Shown: piece after piece, positions 46,989 through 53,647 of the stretch
How positions within the stretch are numbered: the first letter of the stretch is position 1
How the letters are laid out: every line of letters starts with the position of its first letter
Source of the DNA: JADJOY01 sp016713535 [NCBI: Deltaproteobacteria bacterium]
GTDB taxonomy: Bacteria; JADJOY01
Direction of reading: 5' to 3'
Assembly: GCA_016713535.1 (NCBI GenBank)
Contig: JADJOY010000004.1
Span: 62,001 to 126,000, forward strand
Length of the DNA stretch: 64,000 nt
Program-made: the position numbers and the translations under genes
The notes under the pieces: model-generated
What the model was told of the DNA's origin: nothing
Database searches by the model: none
The model's input: the letters and a program-made list of their open reading frames with translations, nothing else

Positions 46989-47339
46989 TCAGTGAATCGG
47001 AAGGCTCTGCGCGACGGCCAGGAAGAGGCTCTGCGTCCCTTCGTGCACGACACCGCGTCCGATCGGCTCGACGACACCGAACAGCAACGTCCAGCCCAGC
47101 ACCAGCCAGCCCGCGAACGCGCCCGCGAGGATCCAGGACGGAGTGTGGCTGCGGTTCGGCGCGTGGAGGTAGTGGTCGAACGGCGACGTGTGCTCGCGCC
47201 GCGGGCACGCCACCAGGCGGAGCCCGGCGCGTGAAGCGGCGCGCGGGAGAGGTGTACCCGGCGCGTCGCGTCCACCTCTCACGAGCCTGAGGACGGGGGA
47301 GGCGCCGGCGGCGGGAGTGGGCTCGCGAGGTGGACTCAC
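46989..47339 (-). CDS. Small single-TM protein coupled to a TetR regulator
   Basis: A 116-aa protein that I do not recognise. The GTG start overlaps the TetR stop (GTGA), good evidence for translation. The N-terminal ~50 residues are Pro/Arg-rich, then a short 'SPFDHYLHAPNRSHTPSW' and one membrane helix ('ILAGAFAGWLVLGWTLLFGVV'). It ends in an amphipathic tail. It is probably under TetR control and inserted in the inner membrane. Confidence 0.6.
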   Translation of the reverse strand: MSPPREPTPAAGASPVLRLVRGGRDAPGTPLPRAASRAGLRLVACPRREHTSPFDHYLHAPNRSHTPSWILAGAFAGWLVLGWTLLFGVVEPIGRGVVHEGTQSLFLAVAQSLPIH

Positions 47340-47965
47340 GGTGTCCTCTTCGGGCGTCGCGCGCGACGGGTGGCGCGCTGCTCGGTTCGAAGTTGGCGGA
47401 AGAGAGCGCCGAGCGCCCATGCCGAGGCTTCGCCGGCCGCGCGGCCGTCGAGGCCCCACAAGTCGCGCATGGCCAGCCAGGCGTGACCGCTCATCAGGAG
47501 GTGGAGGATCGCCAGTACCTGGGTGCGCTTGGGATCCGCGAGGTCGCCCGTCCAGGCAGAGAGCGCCTGCTCGAGCGTCTCGCGGCGCTCGGCGTTCCAG
47601 CTCTTCTGCATCTCGCGGCCTTCCTTCGACGTGAGGGAGGCCGCGAGCAGCGGCGCGAGCTCGTCGGCGGCCGCGAACTCGGCGCGAACCTGGGCGAGGA
47701 GCCCGGGCTCGGTGGTGGCGAGGGCGACGTCGCCGCGACGCTCGTTCATCCAGGTCCAGAACGCGCGCAGGAGCTCCACCTTGTTGGGGAAGTGGCGGTA
47801 CACGGTGATCTCGCGAACGCCCGCGCGCGCCGCGATGGCCTTGTAGGACGCGGCCTCGAGGTCGCCCCCGCGCAGGATCGCCTCGACGGCCTCCAGGATT
47901 CGCTCACGGGTCGCGGCCGATTGGTCGGCGCGCAGCGAGGAACGATAGGTAGGTGTGGCCTTCAT
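47336..47965 (-). CDS. TetR/AcrR-family transcriptional regulator
   Basis: A 209-aa regulator with a TetR helix-turn-helix at the N-terminus: 'ATRERILEAVEAILRGGDLE' and 'YKAIAARAGVREITVYRHFPNKVELL' (split). The C-terminal domain has 'LLAASLTSKEGREMQKSW' and resembles the TetR_C_11-like group. Its ATG lies inside a 35-bp perfect palindrome, strongly implying autorepression. A small membrane protein is coupled downstream. Confidence 0.92.
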   Translation of the reverse strand: MKATPTYRSSLRADQSAATRERILEAVEAILRGGDLEAASYKAIAARAGVREITVYRHFPNKVELLRAFWTWMNERRGDVALATTEPGLLAQVRAEFAAADELAPLLAASLTSKEGREMQKSWNAERRETLEQALSAWTGDLADPKRTQVLAILHLLMSGHAWLAMRDLWGLDGRAAGEASAWALGALFRQLRTEQRATRRARRPKRTP

Positions 47966-47993
47966 GATGATAGTGAAACTATCATCATGAAGG
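47959..47993 (-). promoter_or_regulatory. 35-bp perfect palindrome overlapping the TetR start codon
   Basis: CCTTCATGATGATAGT-GAA-ACTATCATCATGAAGG: two 16-bp arms that are exact reverse complements around a 3-base centre. The TetR ATG (47963-47965) is inside the left arm, so a bound repressor would block its own initiation. The site is AT-rich against a very GC-rich background. Sixteen-base perfect arms are longer than most TetR operators, and two overlapping dimers could bind. Confidence 0.85.
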
Positions 47994-48071
47994 AGAGGCT
48001 GTCAACGAGCGGCGATCCGGCGCCCGGTCCCCGCCGCTCGATTCGTCGGCGGGGGCCGCCGCGGGGCGGCG

Positions 48072-48938
48072 TCAGCGCAGCAGTGCGTCGGCGAGGCGGG
48101 ACGCGGATTCGGGGGGGCCATCGACGAAGAACAGCGTGGGCTCGGTCAGCTCGAGCTCCATCAGCACCGGCCGTCCGTCGGTGTCGCGCGCCATGTCCAC
48201 GCGCGCGAACGCCAACCCGCGTGCGTCGGCGGCCTCGAGCGCCCGCGCCGCGAGCGCGCGCTCGTCGTCGTCGATCGGTACCGGCACTCCTTCGGGGCCG
48301 GCCCACCGCCCGCCCTGGAAGAGCGAGCGCTTGCGGACCGCGTGCGAGAGCTCGCCGTCGATGTGCACGAGGCAACGTTCGCCGACGTCCTCCACCGACG
48401 CGACGTAGCGCTGCACCAGCATGTCGCGCTCTGCGCTGAGCCGCGCGAAGCGCGCCTCCTGCTCGGCGCTCGGCGCTGCGTCGACACCGAAGGTCTCCCA
48501 CGAATCGGCCGAGATCGCGGGCTTGGCCACCGCACGCGGCCAGCCCCGCGCACGCACGATCTCTGCGAGCGTCACTCCCGTGCCCCGGCGGACCAGCTCG
48601 GTCGGCGTGACCGGAACGCCGTGGGCGGCGAGCTCGAGCATGTACCCCTTGTGGAGATTCCAGCGCACGAACCGCAGCGGATTCACCAGCCGGGCGACCG
48701 CCGACACCTGCTCGGCCCAGCGCAGGAAAGCGTCCGGGCGGCGGAAATAGTCCCAGGTGGAGCGCAGCACCACGGCGCGTGCGGCCGACCAGTCGAACTC
48801 GGTCGCGTCCCAGGGCACCGCGCGCCACGTCGCGCCCCGTTCCTCGAGTGCGCGGGCGAGTGGGGCGTCGTCCTCCCACAGCGCCGGGTGCTCGCCGTAG
48901 GTCGCGAGGACGACGTCACCGGTGGGGCTCGATGCCAT
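48072..48938 (-). CDS. ATP-grasp family protein (RimK/GSH-synthetase-like)
   Basis: A 288-aa ATP-grasp ligase-like protein. The ATP-binding elements are 'WPRAVAKPAISADSWETF' (phosphate-binding Lys), 'DMLVQRYVASVEDVGERCLV' and the metal-binding 'RPVLMELELTEPTLFF', where Glu-Glu ligate Mg. This matches RimK/STM4014-like proteins that ligate an amino acid or carboxylate to another molecule. The substrate is unknown. I start at 'MASSPTG', the ATG with a GAGG site. It is the last gene of the TonB-Exb operon, 52 bases after the second ExbD. Confidence 0.82.
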   Translation of the reverse strand: MASSPTGDVVLATYGEHPALWEDDAPLARALEERGATWRAVPWDATEFDWSAARAVVLRSTWDYFRRPDAFLRWAEQVSAVARLVNPLRFVRWNLHKGYMLELAAHGVPVTPTELVRRGTGVTLAEIVRARGWPRAVAKPAISADSWETFGVDAAPSAEQEARFARLSAERDMLVQRYVASVEDVGERCLVHIDGELSHAVRKRSLFQGGRWAGPEGVPVPIDDDERALAARALEAADARGLAFARVDMARDTDGRPVLMELELTEPTLFFVDGPPESASRLADALLR

Positions 48939-48990
48939 GGGTTGGCCTCGGAGCATCGGCGCCGTCGGGTCGCGCGGCGCGCGAGGCAAG

Positions 48991-49512
48991 TTACGGGGCC
49001 GGCGCGGCGGGCGGCGCGGCGGGCGGCGCCGGTGGAGCGGGCGGCGCGCTGCCGTCGGGGGGTGCCGCCCCGTTTGCCGCTTCGCCGCTCAGCGCCTGGA
49101 TGAGCGTCGCGATCGTCACGGCGTGGCCAGCTCGAGCCTGATCCATCACCTGCACGGCGTAGCCATACGGAACCGCGTCCTCGGCGTCGAAGAAGAGCGT
49201 GTGGTCGTCGCGCGCCGCGAACATGCGCTTGAGGCGCTCGGGAAGCTCGTCGTAGCCGACCACCTGGCTGTTGACGGTGATGGTCTTGTCCGCCGAGATG
49301 CGCAGGACGAGCGGGGGGGTCGGATCCTTGGGCTGCTCCTCCTCGACTTCCTTCTTCTCCTGCTTGGGCGTGTGCACCCAGAACTTCTTGGTGAGCAGCG
49401 GCGTGAGCACCATGAAGATGATCAGCAGCACGAGCACGACGTCGATCAGCGGCGTGACGTTCATCACCGGCGTCACGTCCCCCTGGTTGCCGGTGTTGAG
49501 GTTCATGCCCAT
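48991..49512 (-). CDS. exbD: ExbD/TolR-family biopolymer transport protein (second copy)
   Basis: A 173-aa inner-membrane protein. It has a short cytoplasmic start, one helix after 'VMNVTPLIDVVLVLLIIFMV' (the Asp in NVTPLID carries protons), and a periplasmic domain 'TITVNSQVVGYDELPERLKR'. A long Ala/Pro tail at the C-terminus is unusual. It pairs with ExbB to energise TonB. It starts 3 bases after the stop of the other ExbD gene, so the two are translated together; two ExbD copies occur in several diderm lineages. Confidence 0.93.
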   Translation of the reverse strand: MGMNLNTGNQGDVTPVMNVTPLIDVVLVLLIIFMVLTPLLTKKFWVHTPKQEKKEVEEEQPKDPTPPLVLRISADKTITVNSQVVGYDELPERLKRMFAARDDHTLFFDAEDAVPYGYAVQVMDQARAGHAVTIATLIQALSGEAANGAAPPDGSAPPAPPAPPAAPPAAPAP

Positions 49513-49515
49513 GGG

Positions 49516-49995
49516 TCAGCCTCCCGTACCCTGGGCCGCAGCCTCGGGGGCGGCTCCCATTTGACCGCCCTGCTTGGCCTTCTCGCCGACGAGCAGCGAC
49601 ATGCCGGGGAACCCGATCTGCTGGCAGCGGAAGAACATCTCGCGGACGTCGCCGTAGGTCAGGTTCGAATCGGCACGCAGGACCAGGCGCCGGTCGGGAT
49701 CCGCGGCGTGCTGATCCATCAAGTAGGCGACGATCTTGTCGAGGTCGTACTTGTCCTTCTCGACGTAGTACTCGCCCTTCTTGGCGACCGTGACCTTGAT
49801 GGGGTCGAACTGCCCCTTCATGTCGGGATCGGGGTTGAAGATCCCGGGGAGCTCGACCGGGATGTCCTGCTCGAGACGCGGCGCCACGACCATGAAGATG
49901 ATCAGTAGCACCAGCACGATGTCGACGAGCGGCGTGACGTTCATGTCGGGCCGAACGTCGACCGCCCTCGCGCTACCCTTGGTGATCCGTGCCAC
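49516..49995 (-). CDS. exbD: ExbD/TolR-family biopolymer transport protein (first copy)
   Basis: A 159-aa inner-membrane protein with 'DMNVTPLVDIVLVLLIIFMVV' (in part), the same proton-channel helix and Asp as the second copy, and a periplasmic domain with 'LDKIVAYLMDQHAADPDRRL' and 'NLTYGDVREMFFRCQQIG'. The start is a GTG. It lies 38 bases after ExbB. It shares the operon with TonB, ExbB and a second ExbD. Confidence 0.93.
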   Translation of the reverse strand: MARITKGSARAVDVRPDMNVTPLVDIVLVLLIIFMVVAPRLEQDIPVELPGIFNPDPDMKGQFDPIKVTVAKKGEYYVEKDKYDLDKIVAYLMDQHAADPDRRLVLRADSNLTYGDVREMFFRCQQIGFPGMSLLVGEKAKQGGQMGAAPEAAAQGTGG

Positions 49996-50033
49996 GGTTC
50001 GCTTCCCGCTGAGCTAGGTGCGGTTGGACTGGC

Positions 50034-50741
50034 TCAGGCGCGGGCTGCGCCGCGCGCGGGAGTCTTTGCCTGACGCTCGGCCCAGTCCTCGACGGTGTCG
50101 AGGAGCTCGCCCGACGCGTTCTTCAGCAGCAGCTCTTCCTGGCCGATCTTGGTGGACAGGTAATTGAACGCGAACACGGCTGGGATGGCGACGAACAGAC
50201 CGAACGCCGTCTCGATGAGCGCTTCCGAGATACCGGCCGAGACCGACGCCAGACCTCCGGAGCCGGTGGCCGCGATGCCCTGGAACGCCGAGATGATGCC
50301 GAGCACCGTACCGAGCAGCCCGACGAACGGCGCGGTCGAGCCGACCGTCGCGAGCACCCACATGCCGCGTCGCAGGTCCGCCGCGATCTCTTCCATGAAG
50401 CGCTCCATGAAGCGCTGCGTCTGGTCGAGCGGGGTGAGGCCCGAGACTTCCTCCGCGGCCACGGCGTTCTTGTAGGTCGAGAGGCCGGCCTTCACGATCC
50501 GCGCGAGGTGGCCGTTCTTGAAGCTGTCGGCGGCCTCGATCACGCCGTCGAACTTGCCGGCGTTCATGTCGTTCGCGACGGTCTGCGAGAAGTTGCGGGA
50601 GGCGCTTCGCGAGCGGCGCAGCGTGAAAACGCGCTCGAAGAACACCATCACCGAGAACACCCCGAGAATCATCAGCGTTCCGGCGACGATGCGCGCCGCA
50701 AGGCCCATGTGCGTCCAGATCTCCAGAAGACTGATATTCAT
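50034..50741 (-). CDS. exbB: ExbB/TolQ/MotA-family proton channel protein
   Basis: A 235-aa inner-membrane protein with three helices. The first is near the N-terminus ('AARIVAGTLMILGVFSVMVFF'-type, residues ~14-33), the second around 'ATVGSTAPFVGLLGTVLGI' with the conserved Gly-Leu-Leu-Gly-Thr-Val motif, and the third 'EALIETAFGLFVAIPAVFAF' with the conserved Thr. It forms the ExbB pentamer around ExbD and powers TonB. The ATG is preceded by GAGGG. It sits between TonB and the ExbD pair. Confidence 0.94.
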   Translation of the reverse strand: MNISLLEIWTHMGLAARIVAGTLMILGVFSVMVFFERVFTLRRSRSASRNFSQTVANDMNAGKFDGVIEAADSFKNGHLARIVKAGLSTYKNAVAAEEVSGLTPLDQTQRFMERFMEEIAADLRRGMWVLATVGSTAPFVGLLGTVLGIISAFQGIAATGSGGLASVSAGISEALIETAFGLFVAIPAVFAFNYLSTKIGQEELLLKNASGELLDTVEDWAERQAKTPARGAARA

Positions 50742-50784
50742 CGGACCCTCGTTCGACAGGTTCGAAAGGCGACGTCGGCGCGAC

Positions 50785-51565
50785 TCAGATGTCGAGCTTG
50801 AACTTGACCTTGATGTTTCGATAAACGGCGATCGGTACGCCATCGAGGCGCGCGGGCTCGTAGCGCCACGTCTTCACGGCCTGGATCGCCTCGGTGACGA
50901 ACGGCTCCTCGCCGTCGACGAGCTGGACGTCGGTGACCCGCCCGTCGGCGTTCACCACGATCCTGAGCGTCACGTAGCCGATCTTGCCTTCCTTGCGCAT
51001 CTCGCGCGGGTACTCGGGAGGCTTGTTCGACGACTTCGGCTTGGGTGGAACCGCACCCTCGGGGAGGTCGATGATCCCGACCGTGCCACCGGCCTTGCCG
51101 CCGGCCATGCCGCCCTCGAGACCCGCCGGGTCGCCCTCACCGGGCTGTCCGTAGACGGCGATCCCCTTGTCCTTGCTGGGATCGTCCTCGGGTGGCTTGT
51201 CCTGCGGCATCTCCTGCGGCGCCACCAGCTCCTTCGGCGGAGGGGGCGTGTCGAGGATGCGCACCTTCATGTCCTTCGGGATCACCGCCGCGGCCGCGGG
51301 AGGCGGCTTGGGGTTGGGGTGCGGCGGTTTGGGCGGCTAGGGCTTGGGGGGGCGGCGGGGGAGGGGGCTCCTCTTTCTTCACCACCGTCTCGACGAACTT
51401 GATCTCCTGGCTCTTCTCGATGGCTTGCTTGGTGCCGACGCCGAGCAGCGCCAGACCGATCAGTGCACCCCACAGGGCCGAGGAGGGAAGGAGCGCGGCG
51501 ACCCACGAGCGTGGCATCGGCTCGGTGGCGCCGTAGTGACCGAAGGTCGAGGAACTCTGTGACAT
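50785..51565 (-). CDS. tonB: TonB protein, one indel
   Basis: A 259-aa (repaired) TonB-type energy transducer. It has a short cytosolic N-terminus, one membrane helix ('LLPSSALWGALIGLALLGVG'), a long Pro-rich periplasmic linker, and the C-terminal TonB domain with 'PPEYPREMRKEGKIGYVTLR' and 'AIQAVKTWRYEPARLDGVPI'. As written, one extra base in the C-rich linker (about 51290-51350) breaks the frame; the linker otherwise continues 'KPPHPNPKPPP'. A TAG in one linker frame also suggests another base error there. It energises outer-membrane receptors such as the one at 53648-56483. Confidence 0.87.
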
Positions 51566-51727
51566 ATCGCTCTCGGATCGTCCGGCTATGCTATCGCACG
51601 CGCGCGTGGTGGGCCAGAACCTACCGTCGTTCTTGGCACCGAACCATGCATCGCGCGAGCCGAACCACGGATTAGCGTGAGATCGCTAGTCATTTCCGGT
51701 GGCCGAGGCCGCCGCGGGGCGCCTGTC

Positions 51728-52441
51728 ATGAAGCGGGACGCGCGCGTTTTCGTGTTGCTCGTCGCGTTTGGCTTGGTCGTTTCGGTGCCTGAGCGCTCGC
51801 GGGCCGCCGCCGTCGAGGTCGTGCTGTCACCGTCGCTGCGCGCCACCGTCACGCGCATCGACCAGGTCGAGAAGGTCGCGGAGCAACAGTTCCGCGACCA
51901 TAGGACCTACGACGACTTCAGCCGCTCGGCTCGTGCCGTGCCGGCGAACGCCGTCCTGGGGCAGGTCGGCTGGGCGAACGAGCGCCTCGTCCCGTCGGTG
52001 GCGGAATACGGCGTCGAGAGCCTGGTCCGGGCGTTGATGGTCGAGAGCTTCGCCAAGGCGGGGATCACGGATCCCGCGCTCCGGCTGCGCGTGACCGTGG
52101 ATCGGATCGGGGTTCGGAACCACCCGGTCGCACCCCTACGCGGCAACAACAACTACGTCACCGGGACCTTCGAGGAGCTCGACGCGTCCGGCGCGGTGAA
52201 GCGCTCGGTCGAGGTCGTGTCCAACCTGGTGGCGAGCCCGACGTCGGACCATGGTTACCGAGGCGCGGACTTCGCGTTCGACGACAGCGACGCGAGCCGG
52301 CGCGTCGGCCCGAGCCTGGCCTATTTCGTCACCAAGGGGCTCAGGCGGCTCTACCCGGACCACGACTTCCCGAAGGTGGTCACGGTGCTGTTCGGCGACC
52401 GCGACACGTCCGACCGACCGACGCTGGTGCGCGTCCCCTGA
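51728..52441 (+). CDS. Secreted protein of unknown function
   Basis: A 237-aa protein with a Sec signal peptide ('FVLLVAFGLVVSVPERSRAA', likely cleaved after AAA). I do not recognise the mature part. It has 'VEKVAEQQFRDHRTYDDFSR', 'VDRIGVRNHPVAPLRGNNNY' and 'FVTKGLRRLYPDHDFPKVVT', an alpha/beta look with no Cys. It is probably periplasmic or outer-membrane associated. It is divergent from tonB with ~160 bases between starts, so a shared control region is possible. Confidence 0.75.
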   Translation: MKRDARVFVLLVAFGLVVSVPERSRAAAVEVVLSPSLRATVTRIDQVEKVAEQQFRDHRTYDDFSRSARAVPANAVLGQVGWANERLVPSVAEYGVESLVRALMVESFAKAGITDPALRLRVTVDRIGVRNHPVAPLRGNNNYVTGTFEELDASGAVKRSVEVVSNLVASPTSDHGYRGADFAFDDSDASRRVGPSLAYFVTKGLRRLYPDHDFPKVVTVLFGDRDTSDRPTLVRVP

Positions 52442-52469
52442 GCTCGGCGAGGACCGATCGGCTCCGAGC

Positions 52470-53555
52470 TCAACGGGCGGCGGGCGCGGACGCACCGGCG
52501 AGGTCGGCGCGCGTCCGTTCCCGCATCACGGCGGCGCGCGCGAACGTGGGGTCGATCGCGAGCGCGCGGTCGAAGGCCGCGATCGCTTCGCCGGGCCGCG
52601 CGAGCCGCGTCAGCGCCACGCCGCGGTGGAAGTGGGCGCGGGCGTTCTTCGGCTCGATCGCGACCGCCGAGTCGAAGGCGGCGAGCGCCTCGGCGGTCCT
52701 TCCCTCCCGCAGTGCGAGCACCCCGAGGTTGGTGCGCGGAGCGGCGAAGTCCGCGTCGAGCTCGGCCGCGCGCCGGTAGTCGTGGATCGCATCGAGGCGC
52801 CGGCCGAGGCGCGCGTTGGCGATGCCGAGATTGTTCCACCCGCGCGCGAAGTCGGGACGGATCTCGGTGGCGATCGCGAAGTCGAGGGCGGCCCCGGACC
52901 AGTCGAGCTCGGTGCCGGCGCGGATCGACTGGTCGAGGCGCTCGTAGCCGCGATTGTTGTAGAAGTGCGCGACCGCCTCGTCGTCGTCCAAGCGTCGGTA
53001 GTAGTCGCCGCGCGGCAAGTCCCAACCGAAGTCCATGGCCAGCGTGCCGCGCTCACTCTCCACGGCGGCGGTGATGTGCCCCATGTGGACGATGACCTCC
53101 TCCTCGGTGTCGACCTCGCCCACCCGCTTCGAGGCGTCGAGGTAGTAGGCGCTCAGACCGACGCCGCGGGCGAGGCCGACGAAGATGCTCGCGAGCGTCA
53201 GGCAGTTGCCCTCGTGGCGCTCGAGGGCCTCCCCCGCCGGGATCGTCACGATCGGCGTGTAGCGCATGCCGAAGACGCCGTCGGCGAAGATCGCGTCGAA
53301 GAGCACTTGCGCCCGCTGCGAGATCGTGGCGTGCCCACCGACCACTTCGCGAGCACGCTCGATCGCGTCGGCGTCGACCTCGTGCGGCACGACGATCTCG
53401 ACGGCCGGCAGCGCGTGAAGGCGCGGCGCGAGCTCGGCACGAAGTTGCGCGGGCGAGCGGATCCCCTGCCACGAGCCGCAGCCGGCCCCGGCCACCAACG
53501 CCCATGCTGCGCAGCCCGCGAGGAGCGCCGCGGATCGCCGAGAGGTCACGGTCAC
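52470..53555 (-). CDS. Lipoprotein with transglutaminase-like (SirB1-type) and TPR domains
   Basis: A 361-aa protein with a GTG start. An N-terminal signal with 'LVAGAGC' looks like a lipobox, so it is probably lipid-anchored. Residues ~80-200 form a transglutaminase-like domain (SirB1/Transglut_core2): Cys in 'HEGNCLTLASIFVGLARGVG', His in 'IVHMGHITAAV' and Asp in 'LAMDFGW' give a C-H-D triad. Residues ~215-350 are four or five TPR units ('AIATEIRPDFARGWNNLGIA', 'AFDSAVAIEPKNARAHFHRG'). It may process or bind envelope proteins. It lies downstream of the TonB-dependent receptor, behind a terminator. Confidence 0.85.
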   Translation of the reverse strand: MTVTSRRSAALLAGCAAWALVAGAGCGSWQGIRSPAQLRAELAPRLHALPAVEIVVPHEVDADAIERAREVVGGHATISQRAQVLFDAIFADGVFGMRYTPIVTIPAGEALERHEGNCLTLASIFVGLARGVGLSAYYLDASKRVGEVDTEEEVIVHMGHITAAVESERGTLAMDFGWDLPRGDYYRRLDDDEAVAHFYNNRGYERLDQSIRAGTELDWSGAALDFAIATEIRPDFARGWNNLGIANARLGRRLDAIHDYRRAAELDADFAAPRTNLGVLALREGRTAEALAAFDSAVAIEPKNARAHFHRGVALTRLARPGEAIAAFDRALAIDPTFARAAVMRERTRADLAGASAPAAR

Positions 53556-53585
53556 GAACCAGAAGGTACGCCAGTGGTGGCGCCG

Positions 53586-53622
53586 AAAAAAAGAGCGGCG
53601 GGTGGTCGCCCACCCGCCGCTC
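53586..53622 (-). terminator. Rho-independent terminator of the TonB-dependent receptor gene
   Basis: A perfect 13-bp GC stem (GAGCGGCGGGTGG / CCACCCGCCGCTC) with a TCGC loop, followed on the minus strand by seven T residues (A-run at 53586-53592). It lies 26 bases past the receptor's stop codon. This is one of the two clearest intrinsic terminators in the window. Confidence 0.93.
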
Positions 53623-53647
53623 GATGCGTCGCTACGCTCGAGTCAGG

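Noticed and set aside
47987-48439. A plus-strand gene starting at the ATG in the right arm of the TetR palindrome
   Set aside because: The ATG exists only because of the symmetry; the frame is Arg/Pro-rich and antisense to the ATP-grasp gene.
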